Assembly (NCBI RefSeq): GCF_022352055.1
Contig: NZ_JAKRWM010000006.1
Location: forward strand, 62,001 to 126,000
Direction: 5' to 3'
DNA length: 64,000 nt
From: Cohnella mopanensis
GTDB lineage: Bacteria; Bacillota; Bacilli; Paenibacillales; Paenibacillaceae
The notes under the pieces were generated by a model, which saw only the letters and a list, made by a program, of their open reading frames with translations, had not been told where the DNA came from and made no database searches. Positions 1 through 8,150 of this stretch are shown piece after piece. A program made the translations under genes and the position numbers. Position 1 is the stretch's first letter, and every line of letters begins with the position of its first letter.

Positions 1-426
1 ATGCTCCTTCACGAGCAAATCCACCGGGAAGTCACGATCCGCGAGCCACCGGATCCGCTCCAAGATAGCAGGTCGGAGCACGTAACGTGCATCCTCCAAA
101 TCTTGAAGCATGATCCGAATGCCAACGAGCTTAGGATGCTTGGCTATCGTCTCGAATTGCTCCTCGAACGAATCACTCTCGAAATCCACCCAGCCGACGA
201 CACCGAGAATCGAGTCCGAGCGATCGGCTAAGCCGAGAAGGAACTTCGTCTCTTCCAGCGTCGGGGCGGCTTGGACGACGATCGTCTTGTCGATTCCCCG
301 CTCGCGCAGATGAGGCTCCAAATCCTCCGGCAAAAAATCCCGATACAACGTCCCGAGCTCCGGTGACAGCCAGCCATAATCCCCACGGTCCAGCCGCCAA
401 TAATGTTGATGCGCATCGATTCTCAA
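1..426 (-). CDS. Amidohydrolase_2 family sugar lactonase, C-terminus cut by window edge
   Basis: The first 142 residues are visible and the reading frame is still open at base 1. The N-terminus reads IDAHQHYW, the HxH metal-binding opening of the COG3618 amidohydrolases (L-fuconolactonase, L-rhamnono-lactonase type). These hydrolyse an aldonolactone to the free sugar acid in the cytoplasm. The start is a TTG 8 bases after a GGAGG; the mutarotase upstream stops in the same frame only five codons before it, so the pair is translationally close. Position behind mutarotase, dehydrogenase and dehydratase genes fits the ring-opening step of a non-phosphorylative 6-deoxyhexose pathway. The exact sugar cannot be read from the sequence. 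Confidence 0.82.
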   Translation of the reverse strand, partial: MRIDAHQHYWRLDRGDYGWLSPELGTLYRDFLPEDLEPHLRERGIDKTIVVQAAPTLEETKFLLGLADRSDSILGVVGWVDFESDSFEEQFETIAKHPKLVGIRIMLQDLEDARYVLRPAILERIRWLADRDFPVDLLVKEH

Positions 427-441
427 ACGAACACGCCTCCC

Positions 442-762
442 TCAATCCAGGTGAAAAACTTCTTCCATCGGCGCCCACCAGTCGTTCTCCGCGGCGGACG
501 ATACTTTGTACTGGCAGAGATCGGTGAGCTTCCACCATTCCCGTGTCCGTGGATCAGCCGCCATTATGGCCATATCCGCGGAGAAATCGTTGCCCGCATA
601 CTCGAAATAGCTGAACAGATAATCGTCGCGATAGAAGATGGAATAGTTCTCGATATGGCACCCCTTGATCATCGCGAGAACATCCGGCCATACGGCCGCG
701 TGCAGTCGCTTATACTCCTGCAATTTCTCTGCTCTTACATGAATCACGCTGCCGTATCTCAC
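442..762 (-). CDS. L-rhamnose mutarotase family protein (DUF718)
   Basis: This 106-residue protein has the length and pattern of the RhaM/YiiL mutarotases, which interconvert the alpha and beta anomers of L-rhamnose or related 6-deoxyhexoses. Visible family features are the HAAVWPDV segment near residues 21-28, NYSIF, YFEY and the terminal WW-M-EVFHLD. The start is GTG (VRYGSVIHV) behind an AGAGGGGG site; the longer frame upstream only mirrors the dehydratase gene. It sits 14 bases after the dehydratase and 16 bases before the lactonase start, inside one operon. Its job would be to supply the anomer used by the dehydrogenase. Confidence 0.85.
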   Translation of the reverse strand: MRYGSVIHVRAEKLQEYKRLHAAVWPDVLAMIKGCHIENYSIFYRDDYLFSYFEYAGNDFSADMAIMAADPRTREWWKLTDLCQYKVSSAAENDWWAPMEEVFHLD

Positions 763-776
763 TTGTCCGCCCCCTC

Positions 777-1874
777 TTATCTTACGCGATACTCCTTGAA
801 CAGCTCGGGAATGATCTCCGTCGAAGCGCCCGGCATCTCCGGCAAGACGTATAAGCCGTTCTTGACGGTCGCCGGCTCCACGAAAATATGCCTGATCCAA
901 GGGATATACTCCAGCATAATCGCTCCTTGGGTAGCCGCGACGAGGTGCTGATGGATCTGTCCCATGTCTCCAACGTGCGGACAGATCGGCACATCGTAGG
1001 AAGCGGCGAGTCCGGCGACCTGAAGCCATTCCGTAATGCCCGCGACGCGGGTGACGTCGACCTGGCAATACTCGAGCGCGCCGTTGTGAATATAGTCTCT
1101 AAACGCGTATTTGTTGTAGACGTGCTCGCCAAGCGCGATTGGAACATTCAACTCGTCTGCCAGCTTCTTATGTCCCATGATATCGTCCGGATTGAGCGGT
1201 TCCTCGAGCCAGAACAGATCGAACTCCTCGAGCTTCTTGCCCCAAGTCATCGCCGTGTTGATGTTCCATTGCTGGTTTACGTCGATCATGAAGATGACAT
1301 CGTCGCCAATCGCTTTGCGAACCGCCTTACAGCGATCGTAGTCCTCGCGCGGGTCGGACTTGCCGACCTTGATTTTGACACCGGTGAAGCCCTGTTCAAC
1401 GATTTCAGTGACGTCCTTAAGTAAGCGTTCTTTGCTCCAGTTGAGCCAGCCGCCGTTGGTATTGTAAGCTTTAATCCCCTTCGACTTCGCCCCTCCGAGA
1501 TACTGCCAGAGCGGCTTGTTCGAAGCTTTCGCCATGATGTCCCACAACGCGATATCGACGGCGGCCAACGCCATATGCGTGACGCCCGATCTGCCGATCC
1601 AGTGCATTTTGCCGAAACGCATGTCGTTCCACAGCTCTTTGACCATGAACGGATCCTTGCCGATCAATAGAGGAGCATAGTATTTCTCGATCGTATCGAC
1701 GATCATGTCGTCGCCTTCCGCGCAGGTGCCCGTATAGCCGTAGCCGACAAAGCCTTCGTCCGTGTAGATACGAACACCCGCAAGGCCCCAATGGGTCGCG
1801 ACGTTAATGGCATCGGTTATCGGTGGTGTAATCGGGACGTGCAGGACGAACGTTTCTACTTTCGTGATTTTCAT
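777..1874 (-). CDS. Mandelate racemase-subgroup sugar acid dehydratase (enolase superfamily)
   Basis: A 365-residue enolase-superfamily enzyme. Counting from the chosen ATG, the catalytic set of the mandelate racemase subgroup is complete: K167-x-K169, metal ligands D198, E224 and E250, and the D273/H300 dyad. Every one is offset by exactly three from mandelate racemase (K164, K166, D195, E221, E247, D270, H297), so the active-site geometry should be intact. Such enzymes in this context dehydrate sugar acids such as L-fuconate or L-rhamnonate to 2-keto-3-deoxy acids; the neighbours support this, but substrate is inferred. The ATG used follows GGGAG by nine bases; an ATG three codons earlier lies inside that ribosome site. 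Confidence 0.85.
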   Translation of the reverse strand: MKITKVETFVLHVPITPPITDAINVATHWGLAGVRIYTDEGFVGYGYTGTCAEGDDMIVDTIEKYYAPLLIGKDPFMVKELWNDMRFGKMHWIGRSGVTHMALAAVDIALWDIMAKASNKPLWQYLGGAKSKGIKAYNTNGGWLNWSKERLLKDVTEIVEQGFTGVKIKVGKSDPREDYDRCKAVRKAIGDDVIFMIDVNQQWNINTAMTWGKKLEEFDLFWLEEPLNPDDIMGHKKLADELNVPIALGEHVYNKYAFRDYIHNGALEYCQVDVTRVAGITEWLQVAGLAASYDVPICPHVGDMGQIHQHLVAATQGAIMLEYIPWIRHIFVEPATVKNGLYVLPEMPGASTEIIPELFKEYRVR

Positions 1875-1900
1875 CTGTTCCATCTCCCTGAGTTGTATGA

Positions 1901-2668
1901 TTAATAGCCTAGCGATGCTCCGCCGTCGACGGGAAGAGCAACGCCGGTAATGAAACCTGAAGCCGAACTAGCTAAGAATAACGTCGCTTCCGCGATTTCT
2001 TCGGAAGTCGCCGGTCTGCCAAGCGCGTGCATATCGTTCAAAGCCTGAACGGTCGCGATCGGATCATCCTGCTGCTCGATCCACTTCTGCAGCAACGGAG
2101 TCGTTACGCCTGCCGGACAAAGGCAATTCACGCGGACGCCATAAGGCGCGTAATCCAACGCCAATGATTTGGTCAGAGCATTCATCCCGCCTTTGGTCGC
2201 AGCGTAGACGGGGTTCATCTTCTGCCCGATCAAGCCATTCAAGGAAGACATATTCACGATGGAGCCGCGCGTCTTCTTCAGTTCAGAGATCGAATGCTTG
2301 ACCATGAAAAACACGCTCTTCAGATTCACGTTGAAAATCCGATCCCATTCTTCTTCTTGAAACTCCTCCAGATATTTGGGCATGATGGCCGCCGCATTAT
2401 TGACGACGATATCGATGTGCCCGAACCGTCGAACCGTTTTCAGGATGAGCTCCTTCACGTCCTCTTCTTTGGAAACATCCGTTTGAATAGCTGCGACGTT
2501 TGCGCCGCATGCCAACAATTCCTTTTCGAGCCGCTCCGCGTCCTCCTTACTGCGGTTGGCGATGACCACGTTGGCCCCTTTTGACGCGAACAATCTGACG
2601 ATAGCCTCGCCGATCCCCGATGCGCCTCCCGTGATGATGGCTGTTTTGCCTTCAATACTTTGTAACAT
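1901..2668 (-). CDS. SDR family NAD(P)-dependent dehydrogenase, probably 6-deoxyhexose 1-dehydrogenase
   Basis: A 255-residue classical short-chain dehydrogenase. TGGASGIG (13-20) binds the cofactor, NNAA (90-93) and N115 stabilise the fold, and S142, Y155 and K159 form the catalytic triad with the YAATK pattern. It would oxidise the sugar at C1 to the lactone opened by the downstream lactonase, although a role on a later keto-deoxy intermediate is also possible. The ATG follows GGGGTG by six bases; a GTG three codons earlier overlaps that site. It is the first gene behind the second copy of the operator (2684-2702). Confidence 0.85.
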   Translation of the reverse strand: MLQSIEGKTAIITGGASGIGEAIVRLFASKGANVVIANRSKEDAERLEKELLACGANVAAIQTDVSKEEDVKELILKTVRRFGHIDIVVNNAAAIMPKYLEEFQEEEWDRIFNVNLKSVFFMVKHSISELKKTRGSIVNMSSLNGLIGQKMNPVYAATKGGMNALTKSLALDYAPYGVRVNCLCPAGVTTPLLQKWIEQQDDPIATVQALNDMHALGRPATSEEIAEATLFLASSASGFITGVALPVDGGASLGY

Positions 2669-2683
2669 GTGCTTCACCCCATA

Positions 2684-2702
2684 ATCATGTATCGTGTATG
2701 AT
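2684..2702. promoter_or_regulatory. GntR operator copy 2, upstream of the SDR operon
   Basis: ATCATGTATCGTGTATGAT is an imperfect inverted repeat (ATCAT...ATGAT). The next nine bases, TTATTGTAA, are identical to those beside the operator in front of the gntR gene, and contain the minus-strand -10 box TACAAT (2705-2710). The -35 region here (AATCTA on the minus strand) is poor. This is most simply a FadR/GntR-type operator placed just downstream of a promoter. Confidence 0.75.
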
Positions 2703-2717
2703 TTATTGTAAAAAAAA

Positions 2718-3383
2718 TTATTCGAAATAGATTCTGGTTCTGGCGTGCGAGCGTTCCAAGTGGCTTTTCAGCGCCCGTTCGGCTGAAATCGTATCGCCGG
2801 TAATCAGTTCGCGGATGATCAGCATATGCTCCTCCCACTCTTCATGAACGAGCGTCTGCTCCAAATGCTGACGGGACAAAGACAAGTATCTTTGAATTTT
2901 CTCTATGTAAGTGCGGATTAAGCTCTGCAGCGAGCGGTTCCCGCACCACTCCAATAGGAGTCCGTGCAGCCCTTCGTTCATCTCTGAGATGTGTCGAATC
3001 CTCTCATCGTCGTCCGCGATTTCGACTCTTTGCCATTCATTCATATCCGTCTCCAGCTTGTTAAGCAGCTTGATCGGAACTTTACCGGTGGATTTTCTGA
3101 TTGCCAGCACTTCCAACTCCATGCGGATTTCAAAAATTTCATCCAGTTCCTGCAGCGACATCTTGGCAACGTACATGCCTTTGAAAGGGATCGTCTCGAC
3201 CAGCCCTTCCGCGGACAATCTGGACAACGATTCGCGAATCGGGATATTGCTGACCTCCAGGTCGCGCCCTAGCTGATCTATGTTAATCTTCTCGCCGGGA
3301 GCTATTTCGTGATTAAGAATCTTGTCCTTAAGTACCGAGTAGATTTCATCCGCCAAAACATAGCGATTTAGCCCTTTTTTCAT
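2718..3383 (-). CDS. GntR family transcriptional regulator, FadR/FCD subgroup
   Basis: A 221-residue regulator with an N-terminal winged helix (residues about 8-75, including GRDLEVSNIPIRESLSRLSAEGL) and an all-helical FCD ligand-binding domain (about 80-215) with the usual R-x-x-x-E opening and scattered His/Asp/Glu residues. These proteins bind small acids and repress their catabolic genes. An AGAGGTGG site precedes the ATG. It leads the sugar-acid operon and lies between two matching operators, so it probably controls both itself and the dehydrogenase operon, with a pathway intermediate as inducer. Confidence 0.88.
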   Translation of the reverse strand: MKKGLNRYVLADEIYSVLKDKILNHEIAPGEKINIDQLGRDLEVSNIPIRESLSRLSAEGLVETIPFKGMYVAKMSLQELDEIFEIRMELEVLAIRKSTGKVPIKLLNKLETDMNEWQRVEIADDDERIRHISEMNEGLHGLLLEWCGNRSLQSLIRTYIEKIQRYLSLSRQHLEQTLVHEEWEEHMLIIRELITGDTISAERALKSHLERSHARTRIYFE

Positions 3384-3407
3384 GTATCCACCTCTTTTAA
3401 TGCAAAT

Positions 3408-3426
3408 ATCATATATCGTACATGAT
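3408..3426. promoter_or_regulatory. GntR operator copy 1, upstream of the gntR gene
   Basis: ATCATATATCGTACATGAT matches the site at 2684-2702 in 15 of 19 positions and is followed by the same TTATTGTAA. It sits immediately downstream of the -10 box of the gntR promoter, the place where a bound repressor blocks RNA polymerase, so autorepression is likely. Confidence 0.75.
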
Positions 3427-3428
3427 TT

Positions 3429-3457
3429 ATTGTAATAGAATTAGTTCCTTTTGACAA
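3429..3457 (-). promoter_or_regulatory. Sigma-A promoter of the gntR-led sugar operon
   Basis: On the minus strand TTGTCA, a 17-base spacer and TACAAT form a good housekeeping promoter. The operator at 3408-3426 begins two bases downstream of the -10 box. Confidence 0.72.
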
Positions 3458-3459
3458 GC

Positions 3460-3502
3460 AAAAAGCCCAACCTTGTGCCTCGAAGGCTAGGTCGGACTTT
3501 TT
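3460..3502. terminator. Rho-independent terminator, ABC operon end
   Basis: AAAAAGCCCAACCTTG and AGGCTAGGTCGGACTTTTT form an imperfect stem ending in T runs on both strands. It lies just after the last gene of the minus-strand ABC operon, but the gntR promoter of the next minus-strand operon lies immediately beyond it. Confidence 0.6.
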
Positions 3503-3520
3503 GTCTGGAGGATACACAGG

Positions 3521-3718
3521 TTACTTGGCTTCGCCTTTCATAACCTTATGCTTCAATAGAACAATAACGAAACCGGCGCTACACATTCCTAAGGCCATCC
3601 CCTGCACGAAATCCGGTATTTTGCTATCGTATCGGTTCATGATCAGAAACGCGATGAATATCGCGAAGGACGCCAACTGGATCAATAGAACTTGATTCTT
3701 AGTCATCTTCTTAAGCAT
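3521..3718 (-). CDS. Small two-helix membrane protein, unknown function
   Basis: 65 residues with two predicted membrane segments (about 9-25 and 35-55) and a basic tail. An AGGAGG lies ten bases before the ATG. It follows the ABC permease by 17 bases and ends shortly before a terminator, so it is probably the last cistron of that operon. No family is recognised. Confidence 0.6.
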   Translation of the reverse strand: MLKKMTKNQVLLIQLASFAIFIAFLIMNRYDSKIPDFVQGMALGMCSAGFVIVLLKHKVMKGEAK

Positions 3719-3735
3719 CGTTCATTAGCCTCCTC

Positions 3736-5001
3736 TTAGACTTTATAAGCTTTCATAGCTTTAACGATCTCTTTGATCGAAGGACGTTTACCGTACATCA
3801 GTACCCCGACGCGATAGATCTTCGCGGAAAGCCAGCCGATCAGGAGGATGGAGGCAAACAGGATTCCGACGGACAGCGCGATCTCCCACCATGCCGGTTC
3901 CGCAAGCCCGATTCTCAGGAACATAAGGAACGGCGAGAAGAACGGGATGTACTGGCATACTTGAATCAGGATATGATCGGGATGAGTAAGGCCGAACATC
4001 GCAACGTAGAACCCAACGAGCGTAATCATCGTGATCGGCAGTACCGCTTGCCCGAGATCTTCCGTACGGCTAACGATGGAACCGACCGCAGCGAACAGCG
4101 TCGAGTAAAGGAAAAACCCTGCGAGATAGAACAGAATAGCGTAGATGACAAGACTCGTATCGAGCACGCTTAGATCGATACCTAGTTTATCAAGAGATTC
4201 GGCATTCTGAGGCATCGTCAGATTGATGACGAATGCTCCGATCAGAATGACGATTTGGATCATGGCGACGACGAACGTACCTAAGATTTTTCCCCACATT
4301 TGCTTTAGCGGAGATACGCTAGTCACGATGATTTCCATGACGCGCGAGCTTTTCTCTGCCGTAATCTCGGTCGCGATCAACTGTCCCGTAATCATAACCG
4401 CCATGAACAGCAGAATGATCATCGCGTAAGTCAATCCGATAGCCATGCCTTGCTCTTCCTCGGTTTTCCCCTTCTCGTTCGAGAAGCTTACCTTATTGGT
4501 TTCCAACGATACCATAGAAAGCAATTGCGTCTTCTGGTCATCGTTCAAACCGGCATCCTTGATAATGATGTTATTCTTAACCAACTGAAGCGCCGCCGCG
4601 AGCGTAGAAGATGTTCCTCCTTCGAACGCGCTTTTCGCGTTGTAGACCGTTTTCGGAAATCCGAGCGCAGAATCTTCCTTGAACGTTAAATACCCGCTGA
4701 TATCACCGTTCTCTAGCGCACCCTTCAATTCCGCTTCCGTCCCGATTGGAACGAGCTCCAGCTTAGCATCCGGAAGCTTCACGAAATAATCTTTAAGCCC
4801 TTCGACGACTTGCGGTTGTTGCCCTTCGGCATAACCGACCCTCGTTACTTTATCTCCGCCGCCAAGCTTGTCGATCAAATACGGAAGATTACCTACGACG
4901 ATGAGCAAGACCGCAAGCACGATCGTCATAATGATGAACGCTTTACTGCGTAGCTTGTTGCGCATAGTGAACGACATAACTGTCAATAAGCTATTATTCA
5001 T
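3736..5001 (-). CDS. ABC-2 type transporter permease, NatB/YhaP-like
   Basis: About 420 residues: one N-terminal membrane helix (residues 14-35), a long extracellular part (about 40-190), then five or six membrane helices. This is the ABC_2-type arrangement of sodium/drug exporters such as NatB and YhaP, and the length matches YhaP. The ATG chosen follows GGTGAGAG; the start overlaps the end of the ATPase gene by eight bases, which indicates translational coupling and pairing with that ATPase. Substrate unknown; cell-envelope stress compounds or sodium are typical for relatives. Confidence 0.82.
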   Translation of the reverse strand: MNNSLLTVMSFTMRNKLRSKAFIIMTIVLAVLLIVVGNLPYLIDKLGGGDKVTRVGYAEGQQPQVVEGLKDYFVKLPDAKLELVPIGTEAELKGALENGDISGYLTFKEDSALGFPKTVYNAKSAFEGGTSSTLAAALQLVKNNIIIKDAGLNDDQKTQLLSMVSLETNKVSFSNEKGKTEEEQGMAIGLTYAMIILLFMAVMITGQLIATEITAEKSSRVMEIIVTSVSPLKQMWGKILGTFVVAMIQIVILIGAFVINLTMPQNAESLDKLGIDLSVLDTSLVIYAILFYLAGFFLYSTLFAAVGSIVSRTEDLGQAVLPITMITLVGFYVAMFGLTHPDHILIQVCQYIPFFSPFLMFLRIGLAEPAWWEIALSVGILFASILLIGWLSAKIYRVGVLMYGKRPSIKEIVKAMKAYKV

Positions 5002-5899
5002 GGCTCTCACCTACCGTCTTAATGAAGATTTCGTTTAACGTCGGTTCCATAATTTCGAAACGCGTTACGGGTCCCTGTGAAAGTGCTTGGTGCAGGATAA
5101 GTTGACCTACATCGGGAGAACTCACCTTCAGCTCGTAACCGCCATGCTCGTGACGGATGACTTGTTTAACTCCCGCTATGGACTCCAATCCGTTCAGATC
5201 GTGTTCCGCTGCAACGATAACACGCTCCTGCGGGAACTTTTTCTTAATGTCCTTAATCGGGCCTTGCAATACCGGATTGGATTTGTGCATGATCGTGATG
5301 TTACGGCACAGCTCTTCGACGTGCTCCATCCGGTGGGTGGAGAATACGATGCTCGTTCCGCCGTCGCGAAGCTCTTTGACCGTGGATTTCAGCAATTCGA
5401 CGTTGACCGGATCGAGACCGCTGAACGCTTCGTCAAGAATAAGAATTTTCGGATTATGAATGACTGCAGCGATAAATTGAATTTTCTGTTGGTTCCCTTT
5501 GGACAGCTCTTCGACCTTCTTGTTGTAATATTCCGGTACTTGGAACTTCTCCAACCACCGCTTAAGATTCCGGTCCGCATCCTTGCGGGACATCCCGCGC
5601 AATTGGGCCAAGTAAATAATTTGGTCGCTGACTTTGATTTTCGGATACATGCCCCGCTCCTCCGGCAAATAGCCGAGCATGCTGAGCTGTTCCTTTCCGT
5701 AACCTTTGCCAAGGTAACGAATATCTCCCGTATCCGGTAAAATAAGTCCCAAAATCATCCGCATCGTGGTCGTTTTGCCTGCGCCGTTGGCACCGAGCAA
5801 TCCGTAAATTTCTCCCTCCGAAACCTCGAAGCTAAGGCCGTTTACGGCTGTTTTGTCTCCATAATTTTTGACAATACGATCTACTATAAGTGAGTTCAT
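4994..5899 (-). CDS. ABC transporter ATP-binding protein, NatA/YhaQ-like
   Basis: 301 residues. Walker A GANGAGKTT (36-44), signature LSKGNQQ (132-138), Walker B ILILDEAFSGLDP (152-164) and the switch histidine in STHRM are all present. The C-terminal 80 residues form the DUF4162-type extension usual in NatA-like ATPases. Its ATGA start overlaps the stop of the preceding ATPase, and its own end overlaps the permease, so it is expected to energise that permease. Confidence 0.88.
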   Translation of the reverse strand: MNSLIVDRIVKNYGDKTAVNGLSFEVSEGEIYGLLGANGAGKTTTMRMILGLILPDTGDIRYLGKGYGKEQLSMLGYLPEERGMYPKIKVSDQIIYLAQLRGMSRKDADRNLKRWLEKFQVPEYYNKKVEELSKGNQQKIQFIAAVIHNPKILILDEAFSGLDPVNVELLKSTVKELRDGGTSIVFSTHRMEHVEELCRNITIMHKSNPVLQGPIKDIKKKFPQERVIVAAEHDLNGLESIAGVKQVIRHEHGGYELKVSSPDVGQLILHQALSQGPVTRFEIMEPTLNEIFIKTVGESHE

Positions 5900-6825
5900 C
5901 GTCTAGCTTCCTCCTTCCGGATTAAACAGCTTAGAATATCTTCCAATTCCATGCGTTGGGCAGCCAACACCTGGAATCCGCAAGCTTTACAATACTCTTC
6001 TCCTTGCACGGGTTCGTTAACTTCCAAGCGATATACGCCTGATCCCGCCTCCGCCATCCCTTGGAAACCCGGGGTACGCAGCAGCTCGTCTCCGCCCGTT
6101 CCCGTCCCCTGCCCGCGTTGCACGAGCAATGTTCTCCAGTCGTCCAACAGGCGATCCTTCTCGAATAAGCCTAAAATACGTCCGCGGTAGATAAACAAAA
6201 TATAGTCGGCCAATCGTCGAATTTCTTCCATGATATGAGTGGCAAGAACGAGCGTACGATTGCTGGCTTCCATGTACTTTTGCAGGGCTTCCAACATCGT
6301 TTTCCATGCGAACGGGTCCAGCCCTGAAGAGGGTTCATCCAGCAGCAACAACTCCGGATCATGCGCCATCGCTATGGAAAGCTCCGCCTTGCGGCGCATT
6401 CCTTTGGACAGCTTAGCTAATTTTACGCTGCCATCGACTTCAAAATGACGCATGTACTTGCGGTATCTCTCCCAATCCCAGCCCGGATACCAGTGCGATG
6501 CGAATTTCGCTTTCTCGTCGGCGGTAAAGTGATTCTCATGGGAATGCGGATTTTCCGACAGAAACCCGATCTTGGATTTGTAATGTTCGTCTTGGTTCCC
6601 GTTCAGGCGGATTCCCAACACTTCGGCTTCTCCCTCTTGAACCGGCTCCAGTCCTAGAAGCGTTCGAAACAGCGTACTCTTCCCCGAACCGTTCGGTCCG
6701 ACGATCGCCGTAACCATTCCGCGAGGTATTTCGCATTGGAGGGGACCTAGCACGAATTTATCATGCTGTAATTTAACCCCTCGCAAGGAAATCGCGGTTT
6801 CCGTATCCATAAGCGTCATGGTCAT
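5896..6825 (-). CDS. ABC transporter ATP-binding protein, YtrB-like
   Basis: 309 residues with Walker A GPNGSGKST (43-51), signature LSKGM (139-143), Walker B LLLLDEP (159-165) and the histidine in LATHIMEE. It overlaps the GntR gene by four bases (ATGA), the arrangement of ytrA-ytrB in B. subtilis. It probably works with the membrane protein encoded first in the operon rather than with the YhaP-like permease, making two ABC modules in one transcript. The pairing is inferred. Confidence 0.85.
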   Translation of the reverse strand: MTMTLMDTETAISLRGVKLQHDKFVLGPLQCEIPRGMVTAIVGPNGSGKSTLFRTLLGLEPVQEGEAEVLGIRLNGNQDEHYKSKIGFLSENPHSHENHFTADEKAKFASHWYPGWDWERYRKYMRHFEVDGSVKLAKLSKGMRRKAELSIAMAHDPELLLLDEPSSGLDPFAWKTMLEALQKYMEASNRTLVLATHIMEEIRRLADYILFIYRGRILGLFEKDRLLDDWRTLLVQRGQGTGTGGDELLRTPGFQGMAEAGSGVYRLEVNEPVQGEEYCKACGFQVLAAQRMELEDILSCLIRKEEARR

Positions 6826-7223
6826 TCCCCCTTGCCTTCTGCGCGTTTTCTATGAATGATCTGTTGAAATAAGGTTTCCAGTTCCTCCAGCTTACACTGC
6901 AACTGAAGTCCATCATCGACCGCGCGTTCGAGCACTTCTGTCGCGCGTTCCAACCGATGCTCATCCCTTACGACCGAGCCGACTCCCGCGACGAAAGTTC
7001 CTGTTCCTTGCCGCGTTCGGATCAAACCCTCGTTCTCCAAATCCTGATAAACTCTTCGGACAGTAATCGCGCTGCACTTCAGCGAAACCGCTAACTCCCG
7101 TATGGATGGAAGAAGCGTGCCTTCTATTAATTGTCCGCCGAGTATGAGCCCGCGAAGCTGCACCTCTATTTGATGGTAGAGAGGTTCGGGTCGTTGTTCA
7201 TCTATGCGTATCGGCAGCCACAC
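6822..7223 (-). CDS. GntR family regulator, YtrA subgroup
   Basis: A 133-residue short GntR protein: winged helix (about 10-80; YHQIEVQLRGLI, SIRELAVSLKCSAITVRRVY, GTGTFVAG) plus a short helical dimerisation tail and no ligand-binding domain, as in YtrA. Such regulators repress ABC export operons and respond to envelope stress. The start is GTG behind GAGGTG. The inverted repeat in the promoter at 8024-8045 fits the YtrA-type operator pattern, so autoregulation of the whole operon is likely. Confidence 0.88.
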   Translation of the reverse strand: MWLPIRIDEQRPEPLYHQIEVQLRGLILGGQLIEGTLLPSIRELAVSLKCSAITVRRVYQDLENEGLIRTRQGTGTFVAGVGSVVRDEHRLERATEVLERAVDDGLQLQCKLEELETLFQQIIHRKRAEGKGE

Positions 7224-7253
7224 AAGCTCACCTCATTTCTACCTTTATCTGAA

Positions 7254-7994
7254 TTAAAACGTCAATGACCTGCCCCTTATCCGATTGACCGTCGCTCTAT
7301 ATCCTATCCAAGTGGCGGCTATAGCCGCGATCGCCATGATCAGAATCAGCATCCAGCCATTCCCGTTATCGATTACCTGTATCATATGTTTGAACAAATG
7401 GAACCCCTGCCACGTCCAGGTCGTAACGATTATCGCCATTAGGAGCATATATCCCATGTAAAACTGAACGTATTTTCTACCGCTGAAGCCAAGCTCGAAC
7501 CAAATGTACAAAGCATTGGCGGCGAACCCATAACACATCCATAGAAGTCCGTTTTCCAGCCACTGGGAAGGCGTTATCGCCCCCCTTAGATCAGGGGATA
7601 CGGAATACTGGAGAACCAGGAATACCGCGCCTACGACTGGCAAGGTAAACGCCATCTGCAAGAATCTTCCTTTGACGATAACGGCCAGCGGGATTGGCAT
7701 CGCCCGCCAATGCGCAAGTCGCTTGGAGTATTGGTCATCCTTCCACATTCCCCATGCGGATTTGTTCATCACCATGCCGTATACCGGGAACATGGTCAAA
7801 TATAGCCAATCGGTCATTCCGTAAAGGAATTTCGCCACACCCTCCGCTTTCACTTCCCCAGCCCATATCGAATTTAAGTTAGGCCCCATAACCGCTCCCA
7901 TGTAGATAGCGAACAAAAAAGTGAAGAAAATGCCAAGTCGTTCCCTTCTCCATATGTAGGAGCCGATATATTTAACGCCTTGCCGGTCATTCAT
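7254..7994 (-). CDS. ABC-2-like membrane permease of the YtrA-controlled operon
   Basis: 246 residues with about six membrane helices. The ATG used (MNDRQGVKYIGSYIWRR) lies eight bases after AGGAGG; the longer upstream frame would start inside the promoter and operator and is rejected. It is the first gene after the promoter at 8044-8072 and is followed by the regulator and the YtrB-like ATPase, so it is the likely membrane partner of that ATPase. The exact family is not certain. Confidence 0.7.
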   Translation of the reverse strand: MNDRQGVKYIGSYIWRRERLGIFFTFLFAIYMGAVMGPNLNSIWAGEVKAEGVAKFLYGMTDWLYLTMFPVYGMVMNKSAWGMWKDDQYSKRLAHWRAMPIPLAVIVKGRFLQMAFTLPVVGAVFLVLQYSVSPDLRGAITPSQWLENGLLWMCYGFAANALYIWFELGFSGRKYVQFYMGYMLLMAIIVTTWTWQGFHLFKHMIQVIDNGNGWMLILIMAIAAIAATWIGYRATVNRIRGRSLTF

Positions 7995-8023
7995 TGGGAT
8001 TGCCTCCTGCCCACAGTGTTCAT

Positions 8024-8045
8024 GTGTGTATATCCATATACACAC
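8024..8045. promoter_or_regulatory. YtrA-type operator, perfect 10-bp inverted repeat
   Basis: GTGTGTATAT and ATATACACAC are exact inverted repeats separated by two bases. The site overlaps the last two bases of the -10 box and covers the expected transcription start, so a bound dimer would block initiation. The GT...TA...TA...AC pattern agrees with the binding sites described for the YtrA subfamily of GntR regulators. Confidence 0.82.
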
Positions 8046-8072
8046 TATACAAGGTGATGATATATTCGTCAA
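8044..8072 (-). promoter_or_regulatory. Sigma-A promoter of the ABC export operon
   Basis: Minus strand TTGACG, 17-base spacer, TATAGT. It lies 50 bases upstream of the start codon at 7994 and overlaps the operator at 8024-8045. Confidence 0.8.
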
Positions 8073-8150
8073 GTAGACAGGAAAAATTTGTTTTACAGCG
8101 AATCTCTTAAAGTGAGATGACTACTTCCTCTATGAAAGCGAGCTGACACC

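Noticed and set aside
8073..8150. Prophage-like or regulatory RNA between the ABC promoter and the CAP gene
   Set aside because: Only a short TCTCTTAAAGTGAGA inverted repeat is seen; too short to interpret.
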